Positions 10,408 through 21,000 of a stretch of 64,000 bases of DNA are shown here, piece by piece (the stretch's first letter is position 1; each line of letters starts with the position of its first letter). The notes under the pieces were generated by a model. It did no database searches. It saw nothing but the letters and a program-made list of their open reading frames with translations, and had not been told where the DNA came from. The position numbers were made by a program, and so were the translations under genes. The stretch lies in NCBI GenBank assembly GCA_024291935.2, contig CM044306.1:21771001-21835000 (forward strand). The letters are read 5' to 3'. This stretch comes from Okapia johnstoni (lineage: Eukaryota > Chordata > Mammalia > Artiodactyla > Giraffidae).

Positions 10408-10774
10408 ATATCAATCCCAATCTCCCAATTTGTCTCACCCACCCTTTCCCCCTTGGTAATCGTAAGTTTGTTCTCTACATCTGTGACTCTATTTCTGCTT
10501 TGCCAATAAGTTCATCTGTACCATTTTTCTTTAATCCACATATAAACAATGTTATACAATATTTGTTTTTCTCTTTCTGACTTATTTCACACTGAATGAC
10601 AATCTCTAGGTCCATCCATCATTCTGCAAATGGCATTATTTCATTCCTTTTTATGGCTGAGTAATATTTCATTGTATATGTACCACATCTTAGTCCATTC
10701 CTCTGTGAAAGGACGTTAAGTTGCTTCCATTTTATTTTAAATTAATTTTATTGGTATGTAGTTGCTTTACAGAA

Positions 10775-11017
10775 ACTTCTTAAAATATTTTATTTATGTA
10801 TGTATTTGGCTGCCTCGGGTCTTAGTTGCGGCACTTGGGGTCTTCATTGCATCATGCAGGATCTTTTGTGGAGGCAGTCGGACTCTCTAGTTGCACCACA
10901 ATGGGCTTAGTTTCTCTATGGCATGTGGGATTTTAGCTCCCAGACCAGGGGTCACACCCTCGCCCCCTGCATTGTAAGGTGGGTTCTGAACCACTGGAAC
11001 ACCGGGGAAGTCCCAAA
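10775..11017 (-). mobile_element. CHR-type SINE
   Basis: Minus-strand artiodactyl tRNA-derived SINE. A T-rich left end leads to TTTGGCTGCCTCGGGTCTTAG, then GGCATGTGGGATTTTAGCTCC, and it ends GAACACCGGGGAAGTCCC. Confidence 0.8.
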
Positions 11018-11129
11018 TCCTTTCTTAATTATCTGTTTCCTGTTGAAGCAGACTAGAAACCCCTAATGAATGAATATTGAATGAAGCTTTTTATTAAGGT
11101 TTTATAATATCTTGTATTTCTACAGCACT

Positions 11130-11335
11130 TTTCAATTTTCCACAGTAGTCTTTTAAACCTATCAATAAATATCAATTAAACAAATAAATAACCTGATGAG
11201 GTGACCAGGATGGTTATTATTATATGCAACTCCTAAAGGCTGAAATTGAGACTCAGAAGGAGTTGGAGCACATTTATACTAGTAGTAAATGACAGGAGAA
11301 GGGACAGCTCTTTCTGTAATCCTAAGCACGGCACT
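11130..11335 (-). mobile_element. MIR-like fragment
   Basis: Weak, diverged match to MIR in antisense: 'CTGAAATTGAGACTCAGAAGG', then 'CTTTCTGTAATCCTAAGCACGG'. Assignment is tentative. Confidence 0.4.
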
Positions 11336-11536
11336 TATTTTTTTTCTCTTTTTTTTTGGCCACACTGAGGGACTTTCGAGGGATCTTTGTTCCATTCTAT
11401 ATATAATAGTTTGCATCTGCTAATTCCAAACTCCCAGTCAAACCCACCCCCACCCATCCTCCCATTGGCAACCACAGGTCTGTTTTCTATGTCTGTGAGC
11501 CTGTTTCTGTTTCACAGATAAGTTCATTTGTGTCAT

Positions 11537-11661
11537 ATTTTTTTTTCTTTTGCCACACCTTGCAGCATGTGGGATCTAAGTTCCCCAAACAGGGATCCAA
11601 TCTGTGTCCTCTGCAGAGGAAGCAAAGAGTCGTAATCACTGTACCACCAGGGGAGTCCCTG
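11537..11661 (-). mobile_element. CHR-type SINE inside L1
   Basis: Minus-strand CHR SINE (TTTTGCCACACCTTGCAGCATGTGGGATC to ACCACCAGGGGAGTCCC) interrupting the L1 between its 'TCATATT' and 'TTTTAGATTTCACATA' sequence. Confidence 0.8.
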
Positions 11662-12294
11662 TGTTGTATTTTAGATTTCACATATAAATGGTATCATATG
11701 GTGTTTGTCTTTCTCTTTCTGACTCATTTTGCTTAGTATGATAATCTCTAGGTCCATCCATGTAGCTGCAAATGACATTGTTGTTTGTTGTTGTTCAGTC
11801 ACTCAGTCGTGTCTGACTTTTTGTGACCCCAGGGACTGCAGCATGCCAGGTTTTCCTGTCCTTCACAATCTTCCGGAGCTTGCTCAAACTCATGTCCGTT
11901 GAATCTGTGGTATCATCCAACTATCTCATCCTCTGTCATCCCTTTCTCCTCCTGCCTTCAATCTTTCTCAGCATCAGAGTTTATTCCAATGAGTTGGCTC
12001 TTCACATCAGGTGGCCAGTGTATTGGAGCTTCAGCTTCAGCATCAGTGCTTACAATGAATGTTCAGGGTTGATTTCCTTTAGGACTGACTAGTTTGATCT
12101 CCTTGCTGTCCAAGGGACTCTCAAGAGTCTTCTCCAACACCACAGTTTGAAAGCGTCAATTCTTCGGTACTCAGCCTTCTTTATGGTCCAGCTGTCACAT
12201 CCATACTTGATTACTGGAAAAACCATAGCTTTGACTATACGGACCTTTGTCGGCAAACTGATGTCTTTGCTTTTTAATACCCTGTCTAGGTTTG

Positions 12295-13195
12295 TAACTC
12301 AGATTTGAAAACTCAGCAACAGCCACACGACTGGAAAAGATCAGTTTTTGTTCCAGTCCCAAAGAAGGGCAATGCCAAAGAATGTTCAAACTACCATACA
12401 ATTGCACTCATTTCACATGCTAGCAAGGTTGTGATCAAAATCCTCCAAGGTAGGCTTCAATAGTATGTGAACCAAGAACTTCCAGATGTATAAGCTGGAT
12501 TCAGAAAAGGCAGAGGAACCAGAGATCAACTTGCCAACATCCGATGGATCATAGAAAAAGCAAGAGAATTCCAGAAAACATCTGCTTCATTGACCATGCT
12601 AAAACCTTTGACTGTGTGGATCACGACAAACTGTGGAAAATTCTAAAAGAGATGGGAATACCAAACCAACTTACCGGCCTCTTGAGAAATCTGTGGTGGT
12701 AGTGGTTTAATTGCTCAGTTGTGTCTGACTCTTTGTGATCCCATGGGCTATAGCCTGCCAGGCTCCTCTGCCCATGGGATTTTCCAGACAAAAATACTGG
12801 AGAGGGTTGCCATTTCCTTCTCCAGGGAGAAATCTGTATGTAGGTCAAGAAGCAACAGTTAGAATCGAACATGGAACAACAGACTGGTTTCAAATCAGGA
12901 GAGGAGTACGTCAAGGCTGTATATTGTCACCCTGCTTATTGAACTTCTATGCAGAGTACATCATGTGAAAAGCTGGGCTGGATGAATTCCAAGCTGGAAT
13001 CAAGAAAGACTGAAGGCAGGAGGAGAAGGGGATGACAGAGGGATGAGATGGTTGGATGGCATCACCAACTGGCATCATCAATGGACATGAGTTTGAGCAA
13101 GGTCAGGAATATTGTGAAGAACTGGGAAGCCTGGCATGCTGCACTTGATGGGGCCACAAAAAGTCAGACACGACTGAGCTACTGAACAACAAAAG
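12295..13195 (+). mobile_element. BovB LINE (plus) inserted into the minus-strand BovB
   Basis: Plus-strand BovB RT region starting at the CAACAGCCACACGACTGGAAAAG zone and running to the 3' end (GACACGACTGAGCTACTGAAC). There is an internal deletion near 13010, where the RT middle jumps to the 3' end. Many stops; not coding. Confidence 0.85.
12695..12826 (-). mobile_element. Bov-A SINE half inside BovB
   Basis: Minus-strand Bov-A unit flanked by the perfect 11-bp duplication GAGAAATCTGT (12684-12694 and 12827-12837). It is the innermost element of a four-level nest. Confidence 0.92.
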
Positions 13196-13301
13196 TCTGT
13201 CATAGCTTTTCTTCCAAGGAGCAAGCATCTTTTAATTTCATAGCTGTTGTCACCACCCACAGTGATTTTGGAGCCCAAGAAAATAAAATGGCATTATTCC
13301 A

Positions 13302-13302
<1 letters not shown>

Positions 13303-13343
<41 letters not shown>
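13303..13343. repeat. (CA)n microsatellite
   Basis: About 20 CA units, followed by an imperfect CA-rich tail to about 13358, inside the L1 sequence just after the BovB insertion. Confidence 0.95.
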
Positions 13344-13345
<2 letters not shown>

Positions 13346-13663
13346 ATACACACACATACCACATCTTGTTATCTTATTATCCATTCATCTCTCAATGGAC
13401 ATTTAGGTTGTTTCCATATTTTGGCTACTGTGAATAGTCCTGCTATGTCCAGATACATGTCCGGGAGTGGGATTTCTGGATCATATGGCAACTCTAGTTT
13501 TTTGAGGAGCCTTCTTACTGTTTTCTACAGTGGCTGCACCAATTTACATTCCCACCAACAGAGTAGGAGGATTCCCTTTTCTTCAAGTCTCTACAGGATT
13601 TATTATTTGTCGCCTTTTTAATGCTGCCCATTCTGACGAGTGTGAGGTAGTACCTCATTGTAG

Positions 13664-14023
13664 GTGGATTTTTAAAAAGATTTATTTATTATTTATCTTA
13701 TTATTTATTTTATTATTTGGCCGTGATGGGTCTTTATTGTTGCATGTGGGCTTTCTTTAGTTGTGGTGAGTGGGGACTACTCTTGTTTTAGTGTGAGGAC
13801 TTCTCATTGCAGTGGCTCTCTTGTTACAGAGCACAGGCTCTGTGCAGTCTGCATGTGGGCTTCAGTCATTGTGGGTCTTGGGCTCTAGAGAACAGGCTCA
13901 GTAATTGTGGTGCATGGGCTCAGATGCTACACAGCATGTGGGATCCTCCTGGACCAAGGATTGAACTAGTGTCCCTTTGCACTGCAAGGCAGATTCTGAA
14001 CTGCTGAACCATCAGGGCAGCCA
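13664..14023 (-). mobile_element. CHR-type SINE, long form, with target-site duplication
   Basis: Minus-strand CHR SINE of about 360 bp with the internal CAGTGGCTCTCTTGTTACAGAGCAC region. It is flanked by the perfect 10-bp duplication CTCATTGTAG (13654-13663 and 14024-14033) in the L1. Confidence 0.9.
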
Positions 14024-14931
14024 CTCATTGTAGTTTTGACTTGCACGTTTCTCTAATAATTAGCCGTGTTAAACATATCTTTCTGTGCCCATTTTTGCTT
14101 GGGTTGTCTTTTTGTTATTGAGTTGTATGAGCCGTTTATATATTTTGGAAATTAAGCTCTTCTCAGTCTCCTCATTCTCAAATGCTTTCCTCCCAGTCTA
14201 TAGGTTGCCTTTTTATTTTATGGTTTCCTTTGCTGTACAAAAGTTTGCAAGTTTGATTAGGTCCCTTTTTAAAAAAATTTTTGTTTTTATTTCTATTGCC
14301 TTGGGAGACCAACCTAAGAAAACATTGGTACAATTTATGTCAGAGAATGTTTTGCCTATGTTCTCTTCTAGGAGTTTTATGGTGTTAGATCTTTAAGCCT
14401 TTAAGGCATTTTGACTGCCTAAATTTTTAAATGCAAAACATGCTATAAACTGCTGGGATTGGTCCAACAAATGGTGAGGACTGTGCCTTTGTAGAATAGG
14501 GATTGCTTCACTTTACAGGAAAAGTTTGAACTGAGAAATTCCAGGGCTGCACGATTTGTTTGTTTCATGATCTCCCAGGGCAGGGAGTCAGGGTAACTCT
14601 GGGAAGCCCAAGTGGTCAGTCAGGTGATGACTGTAGTTTCCCTGTAAGTCCCCCAAAGCAAGTCAGAAAGCTTCTCTTTAGGCTCTACACAAGAGGAAAT
14701 ATTTAACTAAAGTTATAATAATTTCCCCTCACCCCAAGTCCAATTTGTTAGTTTAGATTTTGGTTTTAAGAGCCTTTGAAGTCTCCCTCAAAGCTTAGTC
14801 ATTTAAAATTTGTCCATGGTCCTCTTCTTGGTGTGTGTGTACCTTGAATTACTTTTCTTATTTAATGACATGTCTCTCCTATCTTTATTTTGACTTTTTG
14901 TTTTATAAAAATTGATGTCTTTAAAACAAAA

Positions 14932-15113
14932 TCTGTTTATTTTTATTTTTGACTGTGTCGGGTCTTAGCTGCAGCATGGGTGATCTGTGTTGCAGTGCTC
15001 AGGCTGAGTTGCCCTGCGGCATGTGGGATCTTAGTTCCCTCACCCACTGGGGATCAAACCCATGTCTCCTGCCTTGAGAGGCAAATTCTTAATCACTGGA
15101 CCACCAGGTATCT
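14932..15113 (-). mobile_element. CHR-type SINE
   Basis: Minus strand: TTTTGACTGTGTCGGGTCTTAGCTGC, then GGCATGTGGGATCTTAGTTCC, ending CACTGGACCACCAGG. Confidence 0.85.
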
Positions 15114-15529
15114 CTACTTTTAGAGTAAGAATTTTCAACAATGTCATTTCATCTGCATTTTCAGATGAGAAATAATAACTTCTCATTCTATTTCGTGACT
15201 AAAATTTGGTAAAGTTTATTCTGTTTTCAAGTTTCATATGGTTTAACAATTCCTAGCTACACTAGTACAGTATTTATTGTTTATTTGTACAAAGAGCTTG
15301 CATGAGAAACTGCAGCTGTGTATTCAACAGTCATGCTTTGGACATGAGTAAATTAACAAAATATTTTTGAGTCCCTACAGTTTCAGTGACCAGTCATATT
15401 TTCAGAACTCTAAATCAGGTGAACCCATCAAGGGCTAGGGCTGTGTTGTCAAGTGTATATCACCAGCTTCTAATACACAGGTATTAGGACTCCACAGATG
15501 CTTGTTGAAACAGAATTTTAGTTTATTTT

Positions 15530-15660
15530 TTGTTTTTATTTGTTTTTTTGGCCACACTGGGCAGTTTGTGGGATCTTAGTTCCTGAACCAGGGATTAAAC
15601 CTGGGCCCTTGGCAGTGAAAGCATGGACTCTTAACCACTGAACCACCAGGGAATTCCCAC
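15530..15660 (-). mobile_element. CHR-type SINE
   Basis: Minus strand, short form: GGCCACACTGGGCAGTTTGTGGGATC, then GAACCACCAGGGAATTCCC. Confidence 0.85.
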
Positions 15661-15884
15661 AGCATTTTAAATATGAACTATATTTGGAAATTCTCAGTTG
15701 GATAAATTCTCTCTGTACTTCTTCAAGGTTAATATTGCTAGATTTATATTCTATTATATTTGGAACATACTTTTATGCTAAAAAATGTAATTATTTAAGA
15801 TTAAAATGTAATTGACTGTTCTATTTTTAAAAAATCTGACAACCCCATCAATTTGCCTCTACATATGCAATGAATCTCTGACAT

Positions 15885-16440
15885 GTGTCAGGAACTAGGC
15901 TAGGCAGTATCACTAGACTAGACAGTAGTGAAAGAAATAGACCCAGTACAGCCGCCCTCCTGGATTTGATAGTTTAGCAGGGAAGAGAGACATTGAATAC
16001 ATCATCATGTACTTAATTAAGTAATGAAATAGTGTAACAGAGGACCTTATTAAGTCAGGGTTTAGAGAAAGCTTGCATCTCTAGTCCAGATCAAGAGACA
16101 TTTACTTTGAGAACTATGTAAGAGGGCCTCAGTGAGATGAGGGGGAATGGAGAAGGGGAAAGCCTTTCTGCAGTTAAAAAGGCCTGTTCAAGGACCTTGG
16201 AAGAGGAAGGAGTGAAGGAATTGTCTGTAGGTGGAAGGTCAGTGTGGTTGGGGTTTGGCAAGGGGAGAAGAGCTAGATTTAGAGAGGATTTTTAGGGCAA
16301 GTAAAAGCTTTGCCTACTAAGCCCAGGTACAGTGCTAGGTAGTGGGGATTTCGAAATGAGGAGCAATTACTGCCTCAAAAAACTCTCTGTGTAGTGACTG
16401 AAAGGAATGAGGGTAAGAGGAATAGACAAAAAGAAAAATT
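15885..16440 (+). repeat. Ancient interspersed repeat, family not assigned
   Basis: Diverged stretch with the cue order GGAACTAGGCTAGGCAG, AGTGAAAGAAATAGACCC, GAAATAGTGTAACAG, AAGGCCTGTTCAAGGACC and GGTCAGTGTGGTTGG. The same order recurs at 60330-61130 in FBXL20 intron 1, so this is a dispersed mammalian repeat. I cannot name the family safely. Confidence 0.5.
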
Positions 16441-17010
16441 TAAATTCTACTTTCAAGGAGCATGGTTATACATATCTTTGTCGAAATAAGCTTGTCACAA
16501 ATAGAGATTAGTTCATATGTCTGTTCATCTGAACTGTAGTTACCGGCAGGAATGGTTTTGGAGGGTATTTGCATATCATTTTTGAAATATGGGGAAAAGT
16601 CTGAGACTAAAGAGCCAGTGGAAATCCATTGCTAAATATCCTTACAGCAAATTAGGTAAAATCCGACTTTTTAGCAGTTATTCTCAAGGCTGTATTTGAA
16701 AAACAAAAAGAAAGAAAGAAAAAAAAGAGTAACCTTAACTATTTTAAGAACTTCCATCCAGTGCTAGTAGAATTGTATTTTAGCCTGGCTCTTGTTCCAA
16801 TGGGCAGGAACTTCTAACTTCTCGGCATTAATCCAGATTTCTCTTTGTGAAAATTTACTGATACAAGAGACAGGACCACACATTCTTTGTGATTTGTAGT
16901 GTAGAGTGTGAGCTAACCTGCTTGCTTTTACTGACTACAAAAAAAAATACAATCCATTGTGAACACCTTTGGGACCCTAAATATAATTAGCAGTATCTGA
17001 TAACTGCTGA
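16441..17010. other. Intergenic, no feature recognised
   Basis: AT-rich spacer upstream of the MED1 promoter with an A-rich run at 16700-16730. No gene or clear repeat seen. Confidence 0.55.
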
Positions 17011-17287
17011 ATATTCATTGAAAGGGCTGAAGCTGAAGCTCCAATATTTTGGCCACCTGATTGAAGTGAAGAGTCCACTCATTGAAAAAGACCCTGATGC
17101 TAGGAAAGATTGAGAGCAGGAGGAGAAGGGGAGGACAGAGGATGAGATGGTTGGATTGCATCACCGACTGGATGAACATGAGTTTGAGCAAGCTCTGGCA
17201 GTTGGTGATGGACAGGCAAGCCTGGCCTGCTGCAGTTCATGGGGTCGCAAAGAGTCGGACACGACTGAGCGACTCACCTGAACTGAT
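17011..17287 (+). mobile_element. BovB LINE 3' end
   Basis: Plus-strand BovB 3' terminal 277 bp (GAAGCTCCAATATTTTGGCCACC to GACTGAGCGACTCACCTGAACTGA), about 390 bp upstream of the first MED1 promoter element. Confidence 0.92.
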
Positions 17288-17676
17288 GACTGCTGCAAAC
17301 AAGTTTTTCTCAACTCAAAATCTTCCACGTCCTCAGAAATATTGAAATTGCTCAAGAAAAATATTTCTGAAATTAAAAAGGAAATTAGGTCATGGAAATT
17401 AAGTGTACTGGGCTACCTTGGGACGTCGTGTTACAAAAACCCAACGTCTAGTATCTCAATAAAGGGAATGTTTTAATAAAATATTCCTAACAGCAATATT
17501 CTTCGAAAAGCTAGTATTTCAGTAAATACAGCTGGAGCTTTTACTCCGCGAACTGCTTGGAAGCCAAATCGAAAGTGCCAACTTCCGCAGAGGTGTTGGA
17601 CACTACCACTACACAAGCTCCACGCCTAGCTCCGAGAAGTCGGAGACAAACCAGACAGCAGGCAGGGTGGGGATAA

Positions 17677-17686
17677 TCTCGCGAGA
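17677..17686. promoter_or_regulatory. TCTCGCGAGA element (perfect palindrome)
   Basis: Exact match to the 10-bp palindromic promoter element bound by BANP. It lies about 190 bp upstream of the inferred MED1 start. Confidence 0.75.
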
Positions 17687-17705
17687 AGCAACGTATAAAT
17701 CATTT

Positions 17706-17713
17706 TTCGCGAT
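17706..17713 (+). promoter_or_regulatory. Degenerate CGCG element (TTCGCGAT)
   Basis: A half-match to the TCTCGCGAGA element 20 bp downstream of the perfect copy and just before the (CT)n run. Confidence 0.4.
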
Positions 17714-17734
17714 ATTTGGTGCCCAGCCCCTTTC

Positions 17735-17763
17735 CTCTCTCTCTCTCTCTCTGTCTCTCTCTG

Positions 17764-17829
<66 letters not shown>
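17735..17829. repeat. (CT)n microsatellite in MED1 promoter
   Basis: About 95 bp of almost pure CT with three CTGT interruptions in the first third. It separates the upstream CGCG elements from the one next to the start site. A polypurine-polypyrimidine tract of this length can adopt triplex structures and is likely length-variable. Confidence 0.95.
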
Positions 17830-17832
<3 letters not shown>

Positions 17833-17845
17833 GGAGCACGGTTAA

Positions 17846-17853
17846 TCTCGCGA
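17846..17853 (+). promoter_or_regulatory. TCTCGCGA element (MED1 core promoter)
   Basis: Eight of ten bases of the TCTCGCGAGA element, about 25 bp before the YY1-type site. Confidence 0.65.
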
Positions 17854-17875
17854 TCTTTTGGAAGTTCCGTTGGGG

Positions 17876-17886
17876 AAGATGGCGGC
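17876..17886 (+). promoter_or_regulatory. YY1-type site AAGATGGCGGC
   Basis: Matches the extended YY1 consensus in the orientation usual at TATA-less start sites. Confidence 0.7.
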
Positions 17887-17932
17887 GGCCGCGAGCACCC
17901 TTCTCTTCTTGCCGCCGGGGACTTCAGACTGA
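17879..17932 (+). promoter_or_regulatory. Short upstream ORF in MED1 leader
   Basis: ATG within the YY1 site, 17 codons (MAAAASTLLFLPPGTSD) and TGA. Context is strong (A at -3, G at +4). It ends 128 nt before the MED1 ATG. It counts only if transcription starts upstream of 17879. Confidence 0.5.
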
Positions 17933-18060
17933 GTCTTCCCTGGAAGAGTGGGACTGCAGGTGCCCTGCGTCCCGGGAGCCCGAACCAACTTGGTTCCTCC
18001 ATTACTGGTGGGGAAGGGCATATCTTCTTGTGTAGGACTCAGGCCCTCCCCGCCGTCAGG

Positions 18061-18085
18061 ATGAAGGCTCAGGGGGAAACCGAGG
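18061..18085 (+). CDS. MED1: MED1 coding exon 1
   Basis: Encodes MKAQGETE plus one base of codon 9; donor GTGAGT. Only 25 coding nt. Confidence 0.96.
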
Positions 18086-21000
18086 GTGAGTGACTGAGGG
18101 GGAAAGCAGGGGGCGGGACACAGCTGGGGGAGCCAATGCCTCCGCGGGGGCCACTCTGCCGAGGGCTCAGGATCTAGGAGGCGGGATATGTCTGAGTTTT
18201 AGATTCTGACTGCCTTCCTTGGTGATGGAGAGCTTCGACTTCGGGGAGATGGGGGCTCCCAACTTCTGTGAAGGTTTCCTGTTCTGCAAGGGGCAACATT
18301 TGGGCCTCAGGGCATTTTTTAGCCTAAAGAGATGGGAGACCAGGCAAGTGAATGTAAAACTTGCTCCTTCTAAAAGAGAAATCTGGATGATGACATAAAA
18401 CAACAATACAACGCTGTATATCAAAGTACTGGAGGATGTTTTGGCGTGAATGAAATGATTAGGTCCTTATGGTGTTAAAAGTCAGTAGTTTTCAAAAATG
18501 TCACAGTGTTCGTATCTTGTGGTATTGTATATTTTAAAAATGCTTTTAATTTCAGTCTTTCAATATCTGAACTAAGAACTGGTGAAAAACACTTTCTATG
18601 TAACTTTATATTCTCTAAAGTTCCACATTTCAGCTTAAATGCTTCCTTAGCATTTTGGACATAGTTCTATTGATAACACGATTATTTTCTTGTCTTCTCC
18701 AATGTACTCTGAGCTTTGAGGAGCAGGATCTTGCCTTACTCATCATTGTATAGTCCTGGGCACATAATGTGGTGGTGTTGTGTTAATCACTCAGTCATGT
18801 CCGACTCTCTGTGACCCCACGGACTGCAGCCCACCAGGCTCCTTCACCTATGGAATTCTCCAGGCAAGAACGCTGGAGTGGGTTGCCCTTTCCTTCTCTG
18901 GGCACATAATAGTTGCTCAAAAAAACTTTTCACTGAAGCATTTTTGTAAAGATATTTATCATCGGCCTTCTCGAAGGAGAAAAAGGAGGTATGTTTGAAG
19001 GAGAAGAAAAGAGGGTGCAGAGGAATGACAAGTGTAAGTGAAATCTTAGTGAGGAAGGAATTTTGTCTAGTTTGCTCACTGCTGTATTTCCGAGATATAA
19101 AATAGTGCCTGAGTGAATGTCTTAAATGTGGGAATTGCGAAACATTTCTCCAGAATTATAAACTGGATGAAACAGCCCCCAAAACAGTTTTCCAGAAGAT
19201 GAAGGCATTGGAGGGAGGAGTTGAATCTCGATTTGAAGATGTCACTACTTCAACTTTGATTGCTGCCATTGTATTCATCTTTCAAGACATCTTTTCTGTA
19301 ACATCCCTAAAGTAATTACAAACTTTTCCTCCTTTGAATTTTGATAGTAATGTGTCTCTGTTTTTAAGAGCATATCTCATTTTGCTTTGTGTGATGGTTA
19401 TTTTCACATTAACTTATCCACACCCCCTCACAGATGTCATCTAAGGCTTATTGTATCTTTGCACTGCTGGTCTCCAGCACAGTCCTTGCTCATGTTAAGC
19501 AGTTAAAAGAATTACAGGTGTGTTGGAGGTTGTAGGAGGTTCCTTCAAACACTATCTGGGATCCATTCTTTTCTACCTTTCTCTTACCTTTGCCTGAAAC
19601 TCATCCTTTAGTCACTTGACATCTTCCTTGTTCATATAGTTTGAATTCGAACAGGAATATCTGAATGGCAAATGAAACTTGTTTTCTTGATAATACTTAC
19701 AAATTGATCTCTTAAAATTATGTGAAAAAATTAAGAAAATCTGTATTTTCACATTGAAAACCAACTAACCATGGTAAGGTCATGTTCAAATATATGCTCT
19801 GCATATGTCATGCAAGGCATTTCATGCATATCATGAAATTATTTTGTCACTAAATGGTAGTCTTGATCCTCAGGACTGGAGATGGTTCTTTTTTTGCTTC
19901 TCATTAAGTCTGAAGAGAAAGCAGTCCCCTTCTATAGTGTTTGTTAGATTAGACCCATAATTTCTGTCTACTTATTATTAGAAATGAATTCTTTGTGTGT
20001 CTTGAAGTAAATGATACTGGAAAAGATTTTAACTGAGTTCGTTCCAGGATGAAGTAGGGGAGTTTTTTTTGCAAGAAAAACTGTGGAAGGTTTTGAAAGA
20101 AGAGTTGCTAACGATGTTTTCTGATTTATATCTTAGAGTCGGAAAAGCTGAGTAAGATGAGTTCTCTCTTGGAACGGCTCCATGCAAAATTTAACCAAAA
20201 TAGACCTTGGAGTGAAACCATTAAGCTTGTGCGTCAAGTCATGGTGAGGATTATGGTGAAGTGAATAAAGTATTGTGCTTAGAAAATTATTTGATAAGCT
20301 AAGGTACCTGTGTAGACTTTTTCTAGCTAGTTATTATGGTGTGTCTTCAGTTGTATTTCTCATAACATCATATGTACATGATGGCTTTCAACTTTTAAGA
20401 GTCTGCCTAAGTAGGAGATATATTAATAGAATTGTGTTAATCATGAGTTATAGTAGGCTGGGATATTTTAGGCAAAAGTTGTGAGAAACACACTTATAAA
20501 ACATAGTGAGTTCCCTAGTATCCTAGGGTTTAGGATTCCCAGCTTTCATTACTGTAACCCTGGGTTCACTCCCTTGTTGAGGAACTAAGAGCCCACAAGA
20601 TCCACAGCGCTGCCAAAAAAAAAGATACACATGATAGCCTGATATAGAGAAACATTTACTTTTCACTTCCTGTCAAGCTCCTTGATTCTAATGTGTTAAT
20701 ACTTTCATTGTATCTATACTGGCAGTAGAGTTTGCAGTCATTTTCAATTAACTTCACTTGTTTACTCTGTGACTTTCTCTGCAGTACTTTCTCCTTCTTG
20801 AGGCATTCACCAGTATGGGGAGCCCTTAGTTAAGTGAAATATAGGGAGTGGGGTGAGTGTATAGCACAGCACTAGTAAGAACTGAATTTGCTGTCAAAAA
20901 AACCTTTATTTTAATCTTGACTCCACTACTACCTGTGTAACCTTGGACAAATTACTTGTTTTTTCCCACCCTCAATTTCCTCATCTAGAAGGTAGAGACA

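Larger units (their letters stand above)
7050..10735 (-). mobile_element. L1 LINE 3' part, broken by a Bov-tA and two BovB insertions
   Basis: Minus-strand artiodactyl L1 present in pieces that join in order: 7050-7152, 7368-7485, 8221-8245 and 10408-10735. The joined pieces read continuously through familiar cues (TGCTGTACAGCAAAGTGAAT, then GTTCCCTGTGCTACA, then ATCAATCCCAATCTCCC, then TAGGTCCATCCAT). Intervening blocks are younger insertions listed separately. No L1 frame is open. Confidence 0.8.
11780..13285 (-). mobile_element. BovB LINE (minus) inserted in L1, itself split
   Basis: Minus-strand BovB in two pieces, about 11780-12294 and 13196-13285. They rejoin at the CTGTCTAGGTT / GTCATAGCTTTTCTTCC point of the consensus. 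Flanks AAATGACATT (11770-11779) and AAATGGCATT (13286-13295) are a 10-bp duplication with one mismatch. A short frame (11823-12092, plus strand) is antisense noise. Confidence 0.85.
11390..14390 (-). mobile_element. L1 LINE 3' part, broken by nested BovB and SINE insertions
   Basis: A second minus-strand L1, in pieces 11390-11536, 11662-11779, 13286-13663 and 14024-14390. They join in order through TAGGTCCATCCATGTAGCTGC, ATGGACATTTAGGTTG, CTGCACCAATTTACATTCCCACCAACAG and GGTTGCCTTTTTATTTTATGG. Insertions and their duplications are listed separately. No intact frame remains. Confidence 0.85.
17677..18060 (+). promoter_or_regulatory. MED1: MED1 promoter and 5' UTR
   Basis: TATA-less promoter. 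It holds CGCG elements at 17677, 17706 and 17846, a (CT)n run between them, and a YY1-type AAGATGGCGGC at 17876-17886. Such YY1 sites typically sit at or just after the start site, so transcription probably starts around 17.85-17.88 kb. The leader then runs uninterrupted to the ATG at 18061. CpG density is moderate to high from 17840 to about 18180. Confidence 0.75.

Noticed and set aside
16981..17287. A second MED1 promoter or exon from the open frame at 17082-17345
   Set aside because: The frame is the 3' end of a BovB element and has no splice or promoter context.
17609..18093. Several frames of Arg/Glu or Leu/Ser repeats
   Set aside because: They are translations of the (CT)n microsatellite, not genes.
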